Assembly (NCBI GenBank): GCA_021151535.1
Contig: JAGKXC010000080.1
Location: forward strand, 1 to 11,593
DNA: 11,593 nt
Reading direction: 5' to 3'
Source: Sphingobacteriia bacterium
GTDB taxonomy: Bacteria; Bacteroidota; Bacteroidia; NS11-12g; UBA955
In this document: positions 1 through 6,946 of the stretch, in pieces
Layout of the letters: every line of letters begins with the position of its first letter
Position numbering within the stretch: position 1 is the stretch's first letter
The notes under the pieces: model-generated
Told to the model about the DNA's origin: nothing
Seen by the model: only the letters and a program-made list of their open reading frames with translations
Databases searched by the model: none
Position numbers and translations under genes: made by a program

Positions 1-16
1 ATATTGAAAAAATACT

Positions 17-24
17 TACTTTTG
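17..24 (+). promoter_or_regulatory. Bacteroidota-type -7 promoter element for the tRNA genes
   Basis: TACTTTTG matches the Bacteroidota -7 consensus TAnnTTTG exactly. Transcription would start near base 30 and run into the two tRNA genes after a leader of about 90 bases. The matching -33 TTG element would lie at or before the window edge and cannot be judged. I see no gene in the leader (25-122), and its weak inverted repeats do not form a convincing structure. The assignment rests on the motif and on its position upstream of the tRNAs. Confidence 0.5.
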
Positions 25-122
25 CAGCCTCGTTTGCGGTAAGAAAGGAACGAAGCAAAAGCAGGAGGGATCTTTCACAGATGTACGTTCTGCGGCAGAG
101 TTACCTTCTACGGTCAATTGGA

Positions 123-196
123 GACCTCGTAGCTCAGCTGGATAGAGCAACTGCCTTCTAAGCAGTAGGTCAAAGGTTCGAATCCTTTCGGGGTCG
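123..196 (+). tRNA. tRNA-Arg (anticodon TCT)
   Basis: A 74-base cloverleaf folds cleanly. The acceptor stem is GACCTCG (123-129) with CGGGGTC (189-195), including one T-G wobble. The D arm contains AGCTCAGCTGGATAGAGC. The anticodon stem ACTGC/GCAGT encloses loop CTTCTAA, which places the anticodon TCT at 157-159 and reads AGA. The T arm is AAAGG-TTCGAAT-CCTTT. The discriminator base is G196 and CCA is not encoded, so it must be added after transcription. It is the first gene of a two-tRNA unit with the Pro tRNA 32 bases downstream. Confidence 0.97.
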
Positions 197-228
197 CGAT
201 GAGGCATCGTTCTTTCGATGAATTATCA

Positions 229-303
<75 letters not shown>

Positions 304-304
304 T

Positions 305-342
305 AATAAAAAAAAGAGTTCAAATTGAACTCTTTTTTTTTT
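305..342. terminator. bidirectional intrinsic terminator between the tRNA unit and the adhesin gene
   Basis: GAGTTCA/TGAACTC forms a 7-bp stem around a 3-base loop (316-332). An A-run lies on the left and a T-run on the right, so the stem extends further by A-T pairs and gives a U-tract on both strands. On + it ends the tRNA transcript. On - it lies about 20 bases past the stop codon of the large secreted-protein gene. The symmetry and the convergent gene arrangement make dual use very likely. Confidence 0.88.
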
Positions 343-363
343 GCACTTATCGGAAAGTAAAAA

Positions 364-3300
364 TTATTGATTTTTCGCCACCAAGAATGGAGCACTCATA
401 TTCAAATGCTCTCCATTTCTGCCCATGCCCTCAAATTTTACAATGTAATAACCGGCCTTCAAATCTGCTGGCAACACCGCATTTACAACCCCATTGCCCA
501 ATTCATCAGCGGTTACTCCGCGAGAAACAACCAATTTTCCCAAAACATCATAAATAGAAACCTGCAAACCCAATTCACCCGCGAATGCTTTTGAATTCCA
601 TTGTTGTGGAATAGTAATGTTCACTTTGTCCTTTGCAGGATTAGGCGATACAAGCACAGCGTTTTGGCTTACCTGGAAAGGTTTTATTGCATTGGACGCT
701 CTTTCCTCAAAAACCAAATCAAAACGATTGGTGGCTTTGCTATTGGCATCCTGCGCATTAATTAAGAATTGGTATTGGGTTTTATCGCCCGCAGTTAATA
801 ACAATTTGCTGTTTAAATAATGATCCACCAAGTATGCATCTACGCCCAAATCTGAATTAAATGATAATTTGAAAGTATAATTGTTATCGCGCAATTGATT
901 AAGGAACAAATGGATGGTATCTGCTGTACCTGGGATGGTTTGCGACCAAACGCTGTAGTTTTTACCCTTCCATTCAACCGCCAAGTTTTCGTCTTGGTTG
1001 GTAGGCTTTAAAGCGTCCCATTGATCGATGGTATCTGTATAGCGATCATCAAATTGCACTTCCAAACCATCCAAAACCGGAGCTTGGTTTAACAAAGAAT
1101 CTGTTTGATTTAATTGAATTAACAACGTAGAAAACGCAGGCACCATTTGGAATACAGAAGAAAATGAAACCCCTTTAGAAGCTTCCGTGAATGGCAAAGA
1201 GGCAGAACCGGCAGCAGTGGTTTTTACGAAAAATGCCTGTCCGGGCTGCAAAAACTTGTTGGCGGCAGAACCAGAAGCATTGGAATTATTTACCACATTT
1301 ACGGTTACGTATGCACCACGTGTAGAGATATTGGGGTCCCAAACGTAATAATAATTGGTATTTACGTTGGTAGCGTTTGAAAGAACACGACTCATGTCGA
1401 CACAAGCCTGATAAGGGTTTCCGATGAAGCTGAAACCATTGGCTGTTTGACTTAATCCAGAGAATGTCTTGTTTCCTACTTGCAGGTTACCAGTGGTTCT
1501 CAACACGGTATTAGTTGGTGTAGGGGTATTGGTTGCTAGGCTTACCGTTCTATCGCCCCGTACCATTAAACGGTATGCGTTTCCGGCGGTTAACGTTGTG
1601 GCATTGGTATTGGCAACACCACTCCAAACGCCCGAAGTATTGTCGTGCGTAAACAAAGACGCGTTCCCCGTTTGCGTGGCATCAAAACCATTTGCGCCGG
1701 AAACCGAGCCGGTGATATGCGTGCCCAAACCCGAAACCACTCTTCCACTCTCCTGCCAATTCTGATAAATACTGGTTGTGGTGGTAACAGGAGCACTCAA
1801 CAATCGATATGCCCTACGGGCCGGAATATATCGCTCAATTGTAACCAAGCCGCTAATAGCACCTGAACTCACAGGACTTAAAACCGCAGTTTTGCTGGCC
1901 GAACTCTTAAATGTAAATGAATCATTGGTATAAAATGTACCGGCAGATATGGTTAAGGAATCCGTTACGCTAAACACACCTCTTGAGGTTAAACCGCCAG
2001 TATTGTTAACAGTTAAATTGGCAAGTTGACCGTTTCCAGACAAATACTGCATGGATGTACCGTTAAGCACCAACTTAGATCCTGCAGCTCCTATAATAGT
2101 GCCTGCATTGGAAATATCGCCAGTTACTGTAAGGGTTGTACTTGCAGTAATATTCAGCGTTTTGCCTGATGGAATTTCTAACGCTCCCAAGATTGTTAGG
2201 TTACCAGAAGTAGTAAAACTATTACTACCTGCACTGTTGTTTAGGATAAAAATTTTGTCGCTCCCGAAATTCGAGGGCGCCACGCCGGTGCCATCTAAAG
2301 CTGAAGACCAAGCACTGGTTGTATTAATGGCAGAGGAAGAAGCCGACTTCACATAGTAGCGGATATAGGGCGTCCAAACGGCATATAAAGTAAGGTTTGC
2401 ACCGGTGGAATACGTAGCACCAGCGGCGTAGTTGGTACCAGTTCCGGTGGAATTGGTGTTCCAGCCGGAGAAATAATAATCCGATCTTGCAAGCGTATTT
2501 TGGGTAGCGATTGTAACCGATCCACCAGTAGAAAATGTTTGTACAGAAGGCGCAGCACCATCTGTATTGTTATTTCCAATATAAGTTACTGAATAAGAAG
2601 AAGTTGTAGAAAAAATTGGCTCCAAAGTAAGATCAGAAGTTAGGGTAATATTCAACGGGTTGGAAGTAGAATAAGTAGCTCCAGTAGCTGAATTTTTCCA
2701 AGAGGTAAATTGGTAACCTGTATTGGGTGATGCAGTTAGAGTAAGTTTTGTACCTGAAGGATACACATCGCCATAAAGCGTAGCGCCCGTAGTGGATCCA
2801 TTGGCAACTTTCAATACTTTGATCATGTAAACGGAAGAAATTTCACCTTCAATAGAACCGCGGGTTGGTGTTGAAGTTGAACGTGTTGTGCCCATTTGGT
2901 CGGCTGTTACCACATTAGAGGAAGCCGCAGAACCCACAATATTCACCCAAGCACTTGTGGAAGGGTTCATATAACCCAAAGATGGGGTACCTGATCCATC
3001 CGTATAGCCAGTTTTTACACCTTTATTGGCAGATTTGTTGGGAAAACTTCCAATTTTCAGCGTTGCAGTTTTTGAACCCGATTGGGTAACCAAGTAGGGT
3101 TGAAAAACTGTCGCGGTGCCGATTTCCGTACCCGTACCGTCTGTAATTTTGGTTAAAATCCCGCCTGCAAAAATACTGTTATCTGAACCATTGGCAGTGC
3201 CCGTGTATTGGATATTGCCCACTGATGTACCCGTATTGAAGGTATTTAAAGAAGAATGATAAATACAATAATATACGTTTGCGCTACCTGAATATGCTTG

Positions 3301-4179
3301 AAAATCATCTAATGTAAACGCGGTTGGACTGGCAGACGTACCACCAGATAATTTATAATTATAGGCAAACAAACAGTTTACCAAACGAATTGTACCACCG
3401 TTTATACCAACAGCGCCTCCGGTATAAGAGCCGTAAGCAATATTGCCAGAAAACGTAGTATTTACAACGTTTAGGGTACCACCCACATTGTTAATTCCTC
3501 CACCAATTTCGGTACTTTTATTATTAGAAAAAGTACAATTATTCATGTATAACGTACCTTGGTTTTCACAACCTCCGCCACCACCGTTAGCACTTTCACT
3601 GCGATTCTCAGAAAATGTACAGCGATTTGCATAGATGGTTGAAGCGCCTGCATTTAAAAACCCTCCACCATAAGTGGCAGAGTTACGCAACAACATACAA
3701 TCGGTTAAATACATCGTTCCTCCATTATACAATCCGCCGCCACCGCCGCTGTTATTCCTACCATTTGAAATGGTGCAATTATTCAAATACAATTTGGTTC
3801 CCGTGTTGTAAATACAAGCCCCCTGAACATTTCCACCTTTAAACACAATGTTATTCAAAGTAATAACGCCCGTGCCGCTGGTTGTAAAAATACGATTGGT
3901 AGAGGCACTTGCACTATTCACCCCCAAATCAGAAACCCCAGGTACAGAAACAGTTAAAACGTTGCCATTACCGTTGATTGTAATTGCCTTGTTGATTGTT
4001 AATGCAGCAGTAACAACAATATCATTCGAAATTTCAATGATATCCACCACAGAACTCGACGAACTCGTAATCGCACTACTCAACGTACTGTAATTGGTTG
4101 CATATCTAGTAGTTTGGGCGATGGAGTAAGGAAGATAAAGGAAGAAAGCAAGTATGAATATGAGCCGTTTGTAGTGCAT
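364..4179 (-). CDS. T9SS-sorted secreted beta-helix / InlB-repeat adhesin-like protein
   Basis: A 1271-residue secreted protein. Residues 1-21 form a signal peptide (basic MHYKR, hydrophobic core, likely cut SIA|Q). Residues about 65-310 look like a right-handed beta-helix with rungs every 24-28 residues carrying NNCTFSxN and Gly-rich turns, as in chlamydial Pmp-like repeats. Residues about 453-525 resemble a divergent InlB B-repeat (GYQFTSW) and 529-603 a Listeria/Bacteroides InlB repeat (FSGWNTNSTGTGTNYAAG, ending LYAVWTP). A Ser/Thr/Asn-rich beta region follows. Residues about 1176-1271 form a type-A Por sorting domain: VSPNPAKDKVNI, IYDVLGKLV, LKAGYYIVKF. By family knowledge it crosses the outer membrane through the type IX system and is then anchored or released. 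No catalytic motif is visible, so an adhesive or structural role is inferred. It is a monocistronic unit with its own -7 element and terminator. The start is fixed by the signal peptide. Confidence 0.9.
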   Translation of the reverse strand: MHYKRLIFILAFFLYLPYSIAQTTRYATNYSTLSSAITSSSSSVVDIIEISNDIVVTAALTINKAITINGNGNVLTVSVPGVSDLGVNSASASTNRIFTTSGTGVITLNNIVFKGGNVQGACIYNTGTKLYLNNCTISNGRNNSGGGGGLYNGGTMYLTDCMLLRNSATYGGGFLNAGASTIYANRCTFSENRSESANGGGGGCENQGTLYMNNCTFSNNKSTEIGGGINNVGGTLNVVNTTFSGNIAYGSYTGGAVGINGGTIRLVNCLFAYNYKLSGGTSASPTAFTLDDFQAYSGSANVYYCIYHSSLNTFNTGTSVGNIQYTGTANGSDNSIFAGGILTKITDGTGTEIGTATVFQPYLVTQSGSKTATLKIGSFPNKSANKGVKTGYTDGSGTPSLGYMNPSTSAWVNIVGSAASSNVVTADQMGTTRSTSTPTRGSIEGEISSVYMIKVLKVANGSTTGATLYGDVYPSGTKLTLTASPNTGYQFTSWKNSATGATYSTSNPLNITLTSDLTLEPIFSTTSSYSVTYIGNNNTDGAAPSVQTFSTGGSVTIATQNTLARSDYYFSGWNTNSTGTGTNYAAGATYSTGANLTLYAVWTPYIRYYVKSASSSAINTTSAWSSALDGTGVAPSNFGSDKIFILNNSAGSNSFTTSGNLTILGALEIPSGKTLNITASTTLTVTGDISNAGTIIGAAGSKLVLNGTSMQYLSGNGQLANLTVNNTGGLTSRGVFSVTDSLTISAGTFYTNDSFTFKSSASKTAVLSPVSSGAISGLVTIERYIPARRAYRLLSAPVTTTTSIYQNWQESGRVVSGLGTHITGSVSGANGFDATQTGNASLFTHDNTSGVWSGVANTNATTLTAGNAYRLMVRGDRTVSLATNTPTPTNTVLRTTGNLQVGNKTFSGLSQTANGFSFIGNPYQACVDMSRVLSNATNVNTNYYYVWDPNISTRGAYVTVNVVNNSNASGSAANKFLQPGQAFFVKTTAAGSASLPFTEASKGVSFSSVFQMVPAFSTLLIQLNQTDSLLNQAPVLDGLEVQFDDRYTDTIDQWDALKPTNQDENLAVEWKGKNYSVWSQTIPGTADTIHLFLNQLRDNNYTFKLSFNSDLGVDAYLVDHYLNSKLLLTAGDKTQYQFLINAQDANSKATNRFDLVFEERASNAIKPFQVSQNAVLVSPNPAKDKVNITIPQQWNSKAFAGELGLQVSIYDVLGKLVVSRGVTADELGNGVVNAVLPADLKAGYYIVKFEGMGRNGEHLNMSAPFLVAKNQ
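3361..3849 (-). repeat. seven beta-helix rung repeats inside the secreted protein
   Basis: The coded protein repeats the pattern N-N-C-x-F-x-x-N followed by a Gly-rich turn. The position equivalent to the Cys falls at residues 111 (Ile), 135, 161, 187, 215, 241 (Thr) and 269, so five of seven are Cys. The spacing is 24, 26, 26, 28, 26 and 28 residues. This is a protein-level repeat; the DNA copies are diverged and not tandem-identical. Regular in-register side chains are typical of parallel beta-helices, where identical residues stack on the same face. Confidence 0.7.
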
Positions 4180-4227
4180 GTGATTTGGAAATAACCTGTA
4201 AATCTAGAAAATAAACCAATTTAACCT

Positions 4228-4235
4228 CAAATATA
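4228..4235 (-). promoter_or_regulatory. -7 promoter element of the secreted-protein gene
   Basis: On the minus strand this reads TATATTTG, an exact match to TAnnTTTG. Transcription would begin near 4221, giving a leader of about 42 bases. A TTG lies about 25 bases further upstream, slightly too far for a standard -33 element, so the -33 is unconfirmed. Confidence 0.5.
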
Positions 4236-4356
4236 CAGCGAAAAACTAATGCCATGTAGGCAATTCATAATAGTATGAGAAAAAATGAGTGCCCTTTTTT
4301 GCAAAAAATACCAAAAAAATAATTTGAAAAATGATGGGATTGTGAAATATTAAGTT

Positions 4357-4364
4357 CATCTTTG
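4357..4364 (+). promoter_or_regulatory. possible -7 element for the RRM protein gene
   Basis: CATCTTTG differs from TAnnTTTG at the first base only. It lies 50 bases before the start codon, which would give a leader of about 44 bases. No well-spaced -33 TTG is visible. The rest of the divergent intergenic region 4180-4414 is very A/T-rich, and I see nothing else convincing in it apart from the opposing promoter at 4228-4235. Confidence 0.3.
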
Positions 4365-4414
4365 TTGAAGGCAGTTGGGGCAACGATGCATCACTGTAGA
4401 CTTTTTTAAATAAC

Positions 4415-4684
4415 ATGAACATTTTTTTAGGAAATTTAAATTTCCAGACCACCGAAGAAAACATCAGAGACCTATTTTCTGATTTCGCAAGCTTATCATC
4501 TGTTAAGATGATTAAAGACAAGGAAACACGCAGATTCAAAGGATTTGCTTTTATTGAAATCGACGACGAGAGCGAAGCTAACGACGCTATTGAGAAATTC
4601 AATGGTTATGAGTTGAATGGCAGAGCTATGGTTGTTAACGAGGCTAGACCTCAACCAGAAAGAAAACCTTTCAACCGTTATTAA
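4415..4684 (+). CDS. single-RRM RNA-binding protein
   Basis: An 89-residue protein that is essentially one RNA recognition motif. RNP2 is IFLGNL (residues 3-8) and RNP1 is KGFAFIEI (42-49). The aromatic residues that stack on RNA bases are present (F4, F44, F46). The beta-alpha-beta-beta-alpha-beta order is plausible, and a short basic tail ends in RKPFNRY. Small one-RRM proteins of this kind are widespread in Bacteroidota and cyanobacteria; in cyanobacteria some are cold-induced. It probably binds single-stranded RNA in the cytoplasm, but its targets are unknown. The next gene encodes a cold-shock-domain protein, supporting a role in RNA structure handling. The ATG at 4415 sits directly before RNP2, so no later start is possible. 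A strong terminator follows. Confidence 0.93.
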   Translation: MNIFLGNLNFQTTEENIRDLFSDFASLSSVKMIKDKETRRFKGFAFIEIDDESEANDAIEKFNGYELNGRAMVVNEARPQPERKPFNRY

Positions 4685-4700
4685 TCTGAATCCTCAGATT
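4683..4700 (+). other. small hairpin starting in the RRM gene stop codon
   Basis: AATCTGA (4683-4689) and TCAGATT (4694-4700) form a perfect 7-bp stem with loop ATCC. It begins inside the TAA stop codon of the RRM gene and has no T-run after it, so it is not an intrinsic terminator by itself. Its 5' arm can also pair with TTAGATT at 4718-4724 (one G-U). Bases 4685-4692 can pair with the 3' arm of the terminator at 4748-4755 (one mismatch). It could protect the mRNA 3' end or take part in a switch. Confidence 0.45.
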
Positions 4701-4732
4701 GATAAAACCTATTTAATTTAGATTCTAACCCT

Positions 4733-4765
4733 AAGTCTGGATCTCACGATCCAGACTTTTTTTTT
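4733..4765 (+). terminator. strong intrinsic terminator between the RRM and cold-shock-domain genes
   Basis: An 11-bp perfect stem, AAGTCTGGATC (4733-4743) with GATCCAGACTT (4748-4758), has a 4-base loop TCAC and merges into a run of nine T (4757-4765). This is a textbook rho-independent terminator for the RRM gene. The U-tract ends only 4 bases before the ATG of the next gene (4770), so no promoter can fit between them. The downstream gene must be reached by read-through or from a promoter upstream of the hairpin. Confidence 0.9.
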
Positions 4766-4769
4766 AACT

Positions 4770-5213
4770 ATGAGCAGTAAAGACACATTCGGAAAAAAAG
4801 AGCGCGAAAAGAAAAAACGCAGTAAACAAAAAGAAAAAGAAGAAAAGAGAAACTTCAGGAAACTGAATAACGATAAAGGCAAAAACCTACATGAAATGCT
4901 CATGTTTGTGGATGCCAACGGTAACCTTACCGAAACTCCACCAGAAACAGAATGGATCCGCGATCTGCATAACAGCAATCCCGATAGAGATCCAAACGCA
5001 AGTCCAGATGCACCTATGCCCGTTACAAAAAGAAGCGGCACAGTTACTTTCTTCGATGCGGAAAAAGGATTTGGATTTATTGAAGACCACGCTACCAAGC
5101 AATCTATTTACGTGAACAAACGCCATATCACCGAAGATTTAGAACGCGGTGCTACGGTGCATTTCCTTGTTCAACGTAATTCAAAAGGCACTTACGCCGT
5201 AGATGTAGAGTAA
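4770..5213 (+). CDS. cold-shock-domain protein with Lys/Glu-rich N-terminal segment
   Basis: 147 residues. Residues 1-38 are highly charged (KKEREKKKRSKQKEKEEKR) and probably form a helix or a disordered nucleic-acid-binding tail. Residues 39-60 carry HEMLMFVDANGNLTETPP, a segment I recall from related Bacteroidota proteins. Residues about 88-147 are a cold-shock (OB-fold) domain: GTVTFFDAEKGFGFIED contains RNP1 KGFGFI (99-104), and SIYVN (112-116) replaces the usual DIFVH of RNP2, so His becomes Asn. Such domains bind single-stranded RNA or DNA and melt RNA structure. The ATG at 4770 is 4 bases past the upstream U-tract; the next Met codons are at residues 43 and 45, so 4770 is preferred. 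No Shine-Dalgarno is visible. The linker differs from the short CspA type. Confidence 0.87.
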   Translation: MSSKDTFGKKEREKKKRSKQKEKEEKRNFRKLNNDKGKNLHEMLMFVDANGNLTETPPETEWIRDLHNSNPDRDPNASPDAPMPVTKRSGTVTFFDAEKGFGFIEDHATKQSIYVNKRHITEDLERGATVHFLVQRNSKGTYAVDVE

Positions 5214-5234
5214 TTCTACGCTCCTATTTTATCT

Positions 5235-5242
5235 TAATTTTG
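5235..5242 (+). promoter_or_regulatory. -7 promoter element abutting the phosphatase start codon
   Basis: TAATTTTG matches TAnnTTTG exactly and ends 7 bases before the ATG at 5250. The usual start point 5-7 bases after this element would give a leaderless or nearly leaderless mRNA. No clear -33 TTG is present at the normal distance. Confidence 0.5.
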
Positions 5243-5249
5243 TAGCATC

Positions 5250-5726
5250 ATGAAAAAAGTGCTATTCGTTTGCCTAGGGAATATCTGTCGAAGTCCACTA
5301 GCAGAAGGTTTATTTGCCGAGGCGGCCGCAGCGGAAGGTGTGTCTCACCTATTTGAAATTGACTCCTGCGGCACCAATGGGTTGCACGATGGCGAACTTC
5401 CTGACCCACGTACCCGCAAAAACGCGTTGAGCCACGGCCTCACCCTTTCACACCATTCCCGCAAAATCCAATCAGCAGATTTAGATTACTATGATTGGAT
5501 TTTGGTGATGGACGATGCCAATAAGCGCAATGTTGAAGCCCTCTGTCAGGAAGATCGCCAGAAACAGAAAATTCATAAACTCCGCCAATTCGACCCCAAA
5601 GAACCCAATGCCGATGTGCAAGACCCTTGGTACGGCGGCGAAGCCGGTTTTGAAACCGTATTTCAAGTTATTCAACAAAATGTGCATTTTTGGTTAAAAT
5701 ACTTGCAACAGGAATCCCAACAATAA
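5250..5726 (+). CDS. low-molecular-weight protein tyrosine phosphatase
   Basis: A 158-residue cytoplasmic phosphatase of the LMW-PTP family, which hydrolyses phosphotyrosine (and sometimes phosphoarginine) through a cysteinyl-phosphate intermediate. The P-loop CLGNICRS is at residues 8-15, with nucleophile C8 and phosphate-binding R14 at the usual N-terminal place. The general-acid loop is DPWYGG (D125-G130), preceded by a Pro/Asp-rich stretch. Length is normal for the family. Bacterial homologues are often paired with tyrosine kinases that control capsule or exopolysaccharide export, but no kinase is visible here. The next gene is a membrane glycosyltransferase 22 bases downstream, so a link to surface polysaccharide is possible but inferred. 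Whether it acts on Tyr or Arg cannot be told from sequence alone. Confidence 0.94.
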   Translation: MKKVLFVCLGNICRSPLAEGLFAEAAAAEGVSHLFEIDSCGTNGLHDGELPDPRTRKNALSHGLTLSHHSRKIQSADLDYYDWILVMDDANKRNVEALCQEDRQKQKIHKLRQFDPKEPNADVQDPWYGGEAGFETVFQVIQQNVHFWLKYLQQESQQ

Positions 5727-5729
5727 GGT

Positions 5730-5737
5730 TAAATTTG
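5730..5737 (+). promoter_or_regulatory. -7 promoter element for the glycosyltransferase gene
   Basis: TAAATTTG matches TAnnTTTG exactly and ends 11 bases before the ATG at 5749. A TTG at 5703-5705, inside the end of the phosphatase gene, could be the -33 element, but its 24-base spacing is long. The expected leader would be only about 5 bases. Confidence 0.45.
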
Positions 5738-5748
5738 TAGGATACGCC

Positions 5749-6888
5749 ATGAACTTTCAGGAATTTTTCAATCAATTACATTTCACTCAGTTAGACACCG
5801 CATTGGCTGCCGCTGCTGGATTAGCAGCTTTCATTTCTTGGTTGTATTACCTAGCCATTTACACCAAAGTACGCCCCACTTCCCCAGCAAAACCTGGTTT
5901 TCAACCGCCCGTTAGCATCATCATTGCTGCCCGCGACGCTAAAACCCACCTGCAAAAAAATCTTCCCCTTTGGCTAGAACAAGATTATCCCAACTTCGAA
6001 ATCATAATCGCCAACGACCGCAGTAGCGACGGCACCACCTTGTTCCTCACCGAACAAGCCATGATTCACCCCAAAATTAAAAACGTAACCCTCGATATCG
6101 ATGTGGTGAAAACCGGCGGCAAAAAACTTGCCCTTACCCTCGGAATCAAAAAAGCACAATACCCTTATTTCCTTCTCACCGACGCCGATTGTACGCCCGC
6201 ATCCAAAGATTGGTTGAAAACCATGGTGCAGTATTTTGGCGAAGGCCATACCCTGGTTCTCGGAGCATCGCCCATCCAAACCGGTAACGGATTCCTTGGC
6301 AGATTAATTCAATACGAAAACCTCATCACCGCCTTACAATACCTCGGTTTTGCCGCCAACAACAAACCCTATATGGGCGTGGGCAGAAACCTTGCCTACA
6401 GCAGAACCTGCTACGAAAGTGTTAACGGCTTTTCTAGCCATTACCATATTCCTGCTGGCGACGATGATTTGTTTGTTCAAGAGGCGGTGCAAAAAAATGC
6501 CAGCATCTGCTGCATCGAGCCCCAAGCCTATACGTATAGCGAAGGTCCTAAGACTTGGAAGAATTACTGGCGACAGAAACTACGCCATCTGTGGGTAGGA
6601 AAATCCTATCAAACAAGTGTAAAATTCCAATTGTTTTGGTTCCCATTTGCACAACTATTGTTCTTTGTTACAGCCATTATGTGGTTTTTCTTGGGAAGCA
6701 CTTGGTTTTGGCCAGTACTCGCATTGCTCATCAAATGGCTACCAGAATGGATTGTTTTTGGCATCAAGGGCAAATTGCTAAAAATGCAAAAAGCCACGCC
6801 GTATTATCCATTTTTCAATCTTTTTGCCACCATGTGGTACCTTTTTTCCGGAACTGTTGCGTTTTTCAAGAAAAAAATCATTTGGTAA
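5749..6888 (+). CDS. membrane-bound family 2 glycosyltransferase
   Basis: 379 residues. One N-terminal membrane segment (about 17-38) leads into a cytoplasmic GT-A domain: VSIIIAARD (55-63), ANDRSSDGT (88-96) for nucleotide-sugar binding, LTDADC (143-148) as the metal-binding DxD, GDDD (237-240) with the likely catalytic Asp, and RQKLRH (275-280) at the place of the QxxRW motif of processive GT2 enzymes, with His instead of Trp. Two to three hydrophobic segments follow (about 293-316, 318-338 and possibly 352-373). It likely transfers a sugar from a nucleotide donor to a lipid or polysaccharide acceptor at the inner membrane face. Donor and acceptor cannot be predicted. It follows the phosphatase by 22 bases and precedes rsmG by 58. 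Confidence 0.9.
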   Translation: MNFQEFFNQLHFTQLDTALAAAAGLAAFISWLYYLAIYTKVRPTSPAKPGFQPPVSIIIAARDAKTHLQKNLPLWLEQDYPNFEIIIANDRSSDGTTLFLTEQAMIHPKIKNVTLDIDVVKTGGKKLALTLGIKKAQYPYFLLTDADCTPASKDWLKTMVQYFGEGHTLVLGASPIQTGNGFLGRLIQYENLITALQYLGFAANNKPYMGVGRNLAYSRTCYESVNGFSSHYHIPAGDDDLFVQEAVQKNASICCIEPQAYTYSEGPKTWKNYWRQKLRHLWVGKSYQTSVKFQLFWFPFAQLLFFVTAIMWFFLGSTWFWPVLALLIKWLPEWIVFGIKGKLLKMQKATPYYPFFNLFATMWYLFSGTVAFFKKKIIW

Positions 6889-6946
6889 CGTAACGGTCAT
6901 TAAGCCAACACCTTAACCAAACCCACATACCCAATTCAAAACCCCT

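Noticed and set aside
16..207. 63-codon minus-strand open frame containing ERIRTFDLLLRRQLLYPAELRG
   Set aside because: It is the antisense translation of the tRNA-Arg gene and its leader, a well-known false protein in databases.
4368..4410. Short inverted repeats GTTG/CAAC and GATGCATC in the RRM gene leader
   Set aside because: Stems of 4 bp are expected by chance; no riboswitch or thermometer fold can be supported.
4246..4602. 118-codon minus-strand open frame over the RRM gene
   Set aside because: It runs antisense to a clearly real RRM gene and through the A/T-rich intergenic region, with no recognisable domain.
4718..5126. Minus-strand frames rich in Phe, Ser and Leu opposite the cold-shock-domain gene
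   Set aside because: The composition is what the reverse complement of Lys/Glu-rich codons gives; the + strand has the real domain.
5198..5220. Inverted repeat GTAGA/TCTAC around the stop of the cold-shock-domain gene
   Set aside because: The stem is only 5 bp, there are competing registers, and the following sequence is not a clean T-run, so it does not qualify as a terminator.
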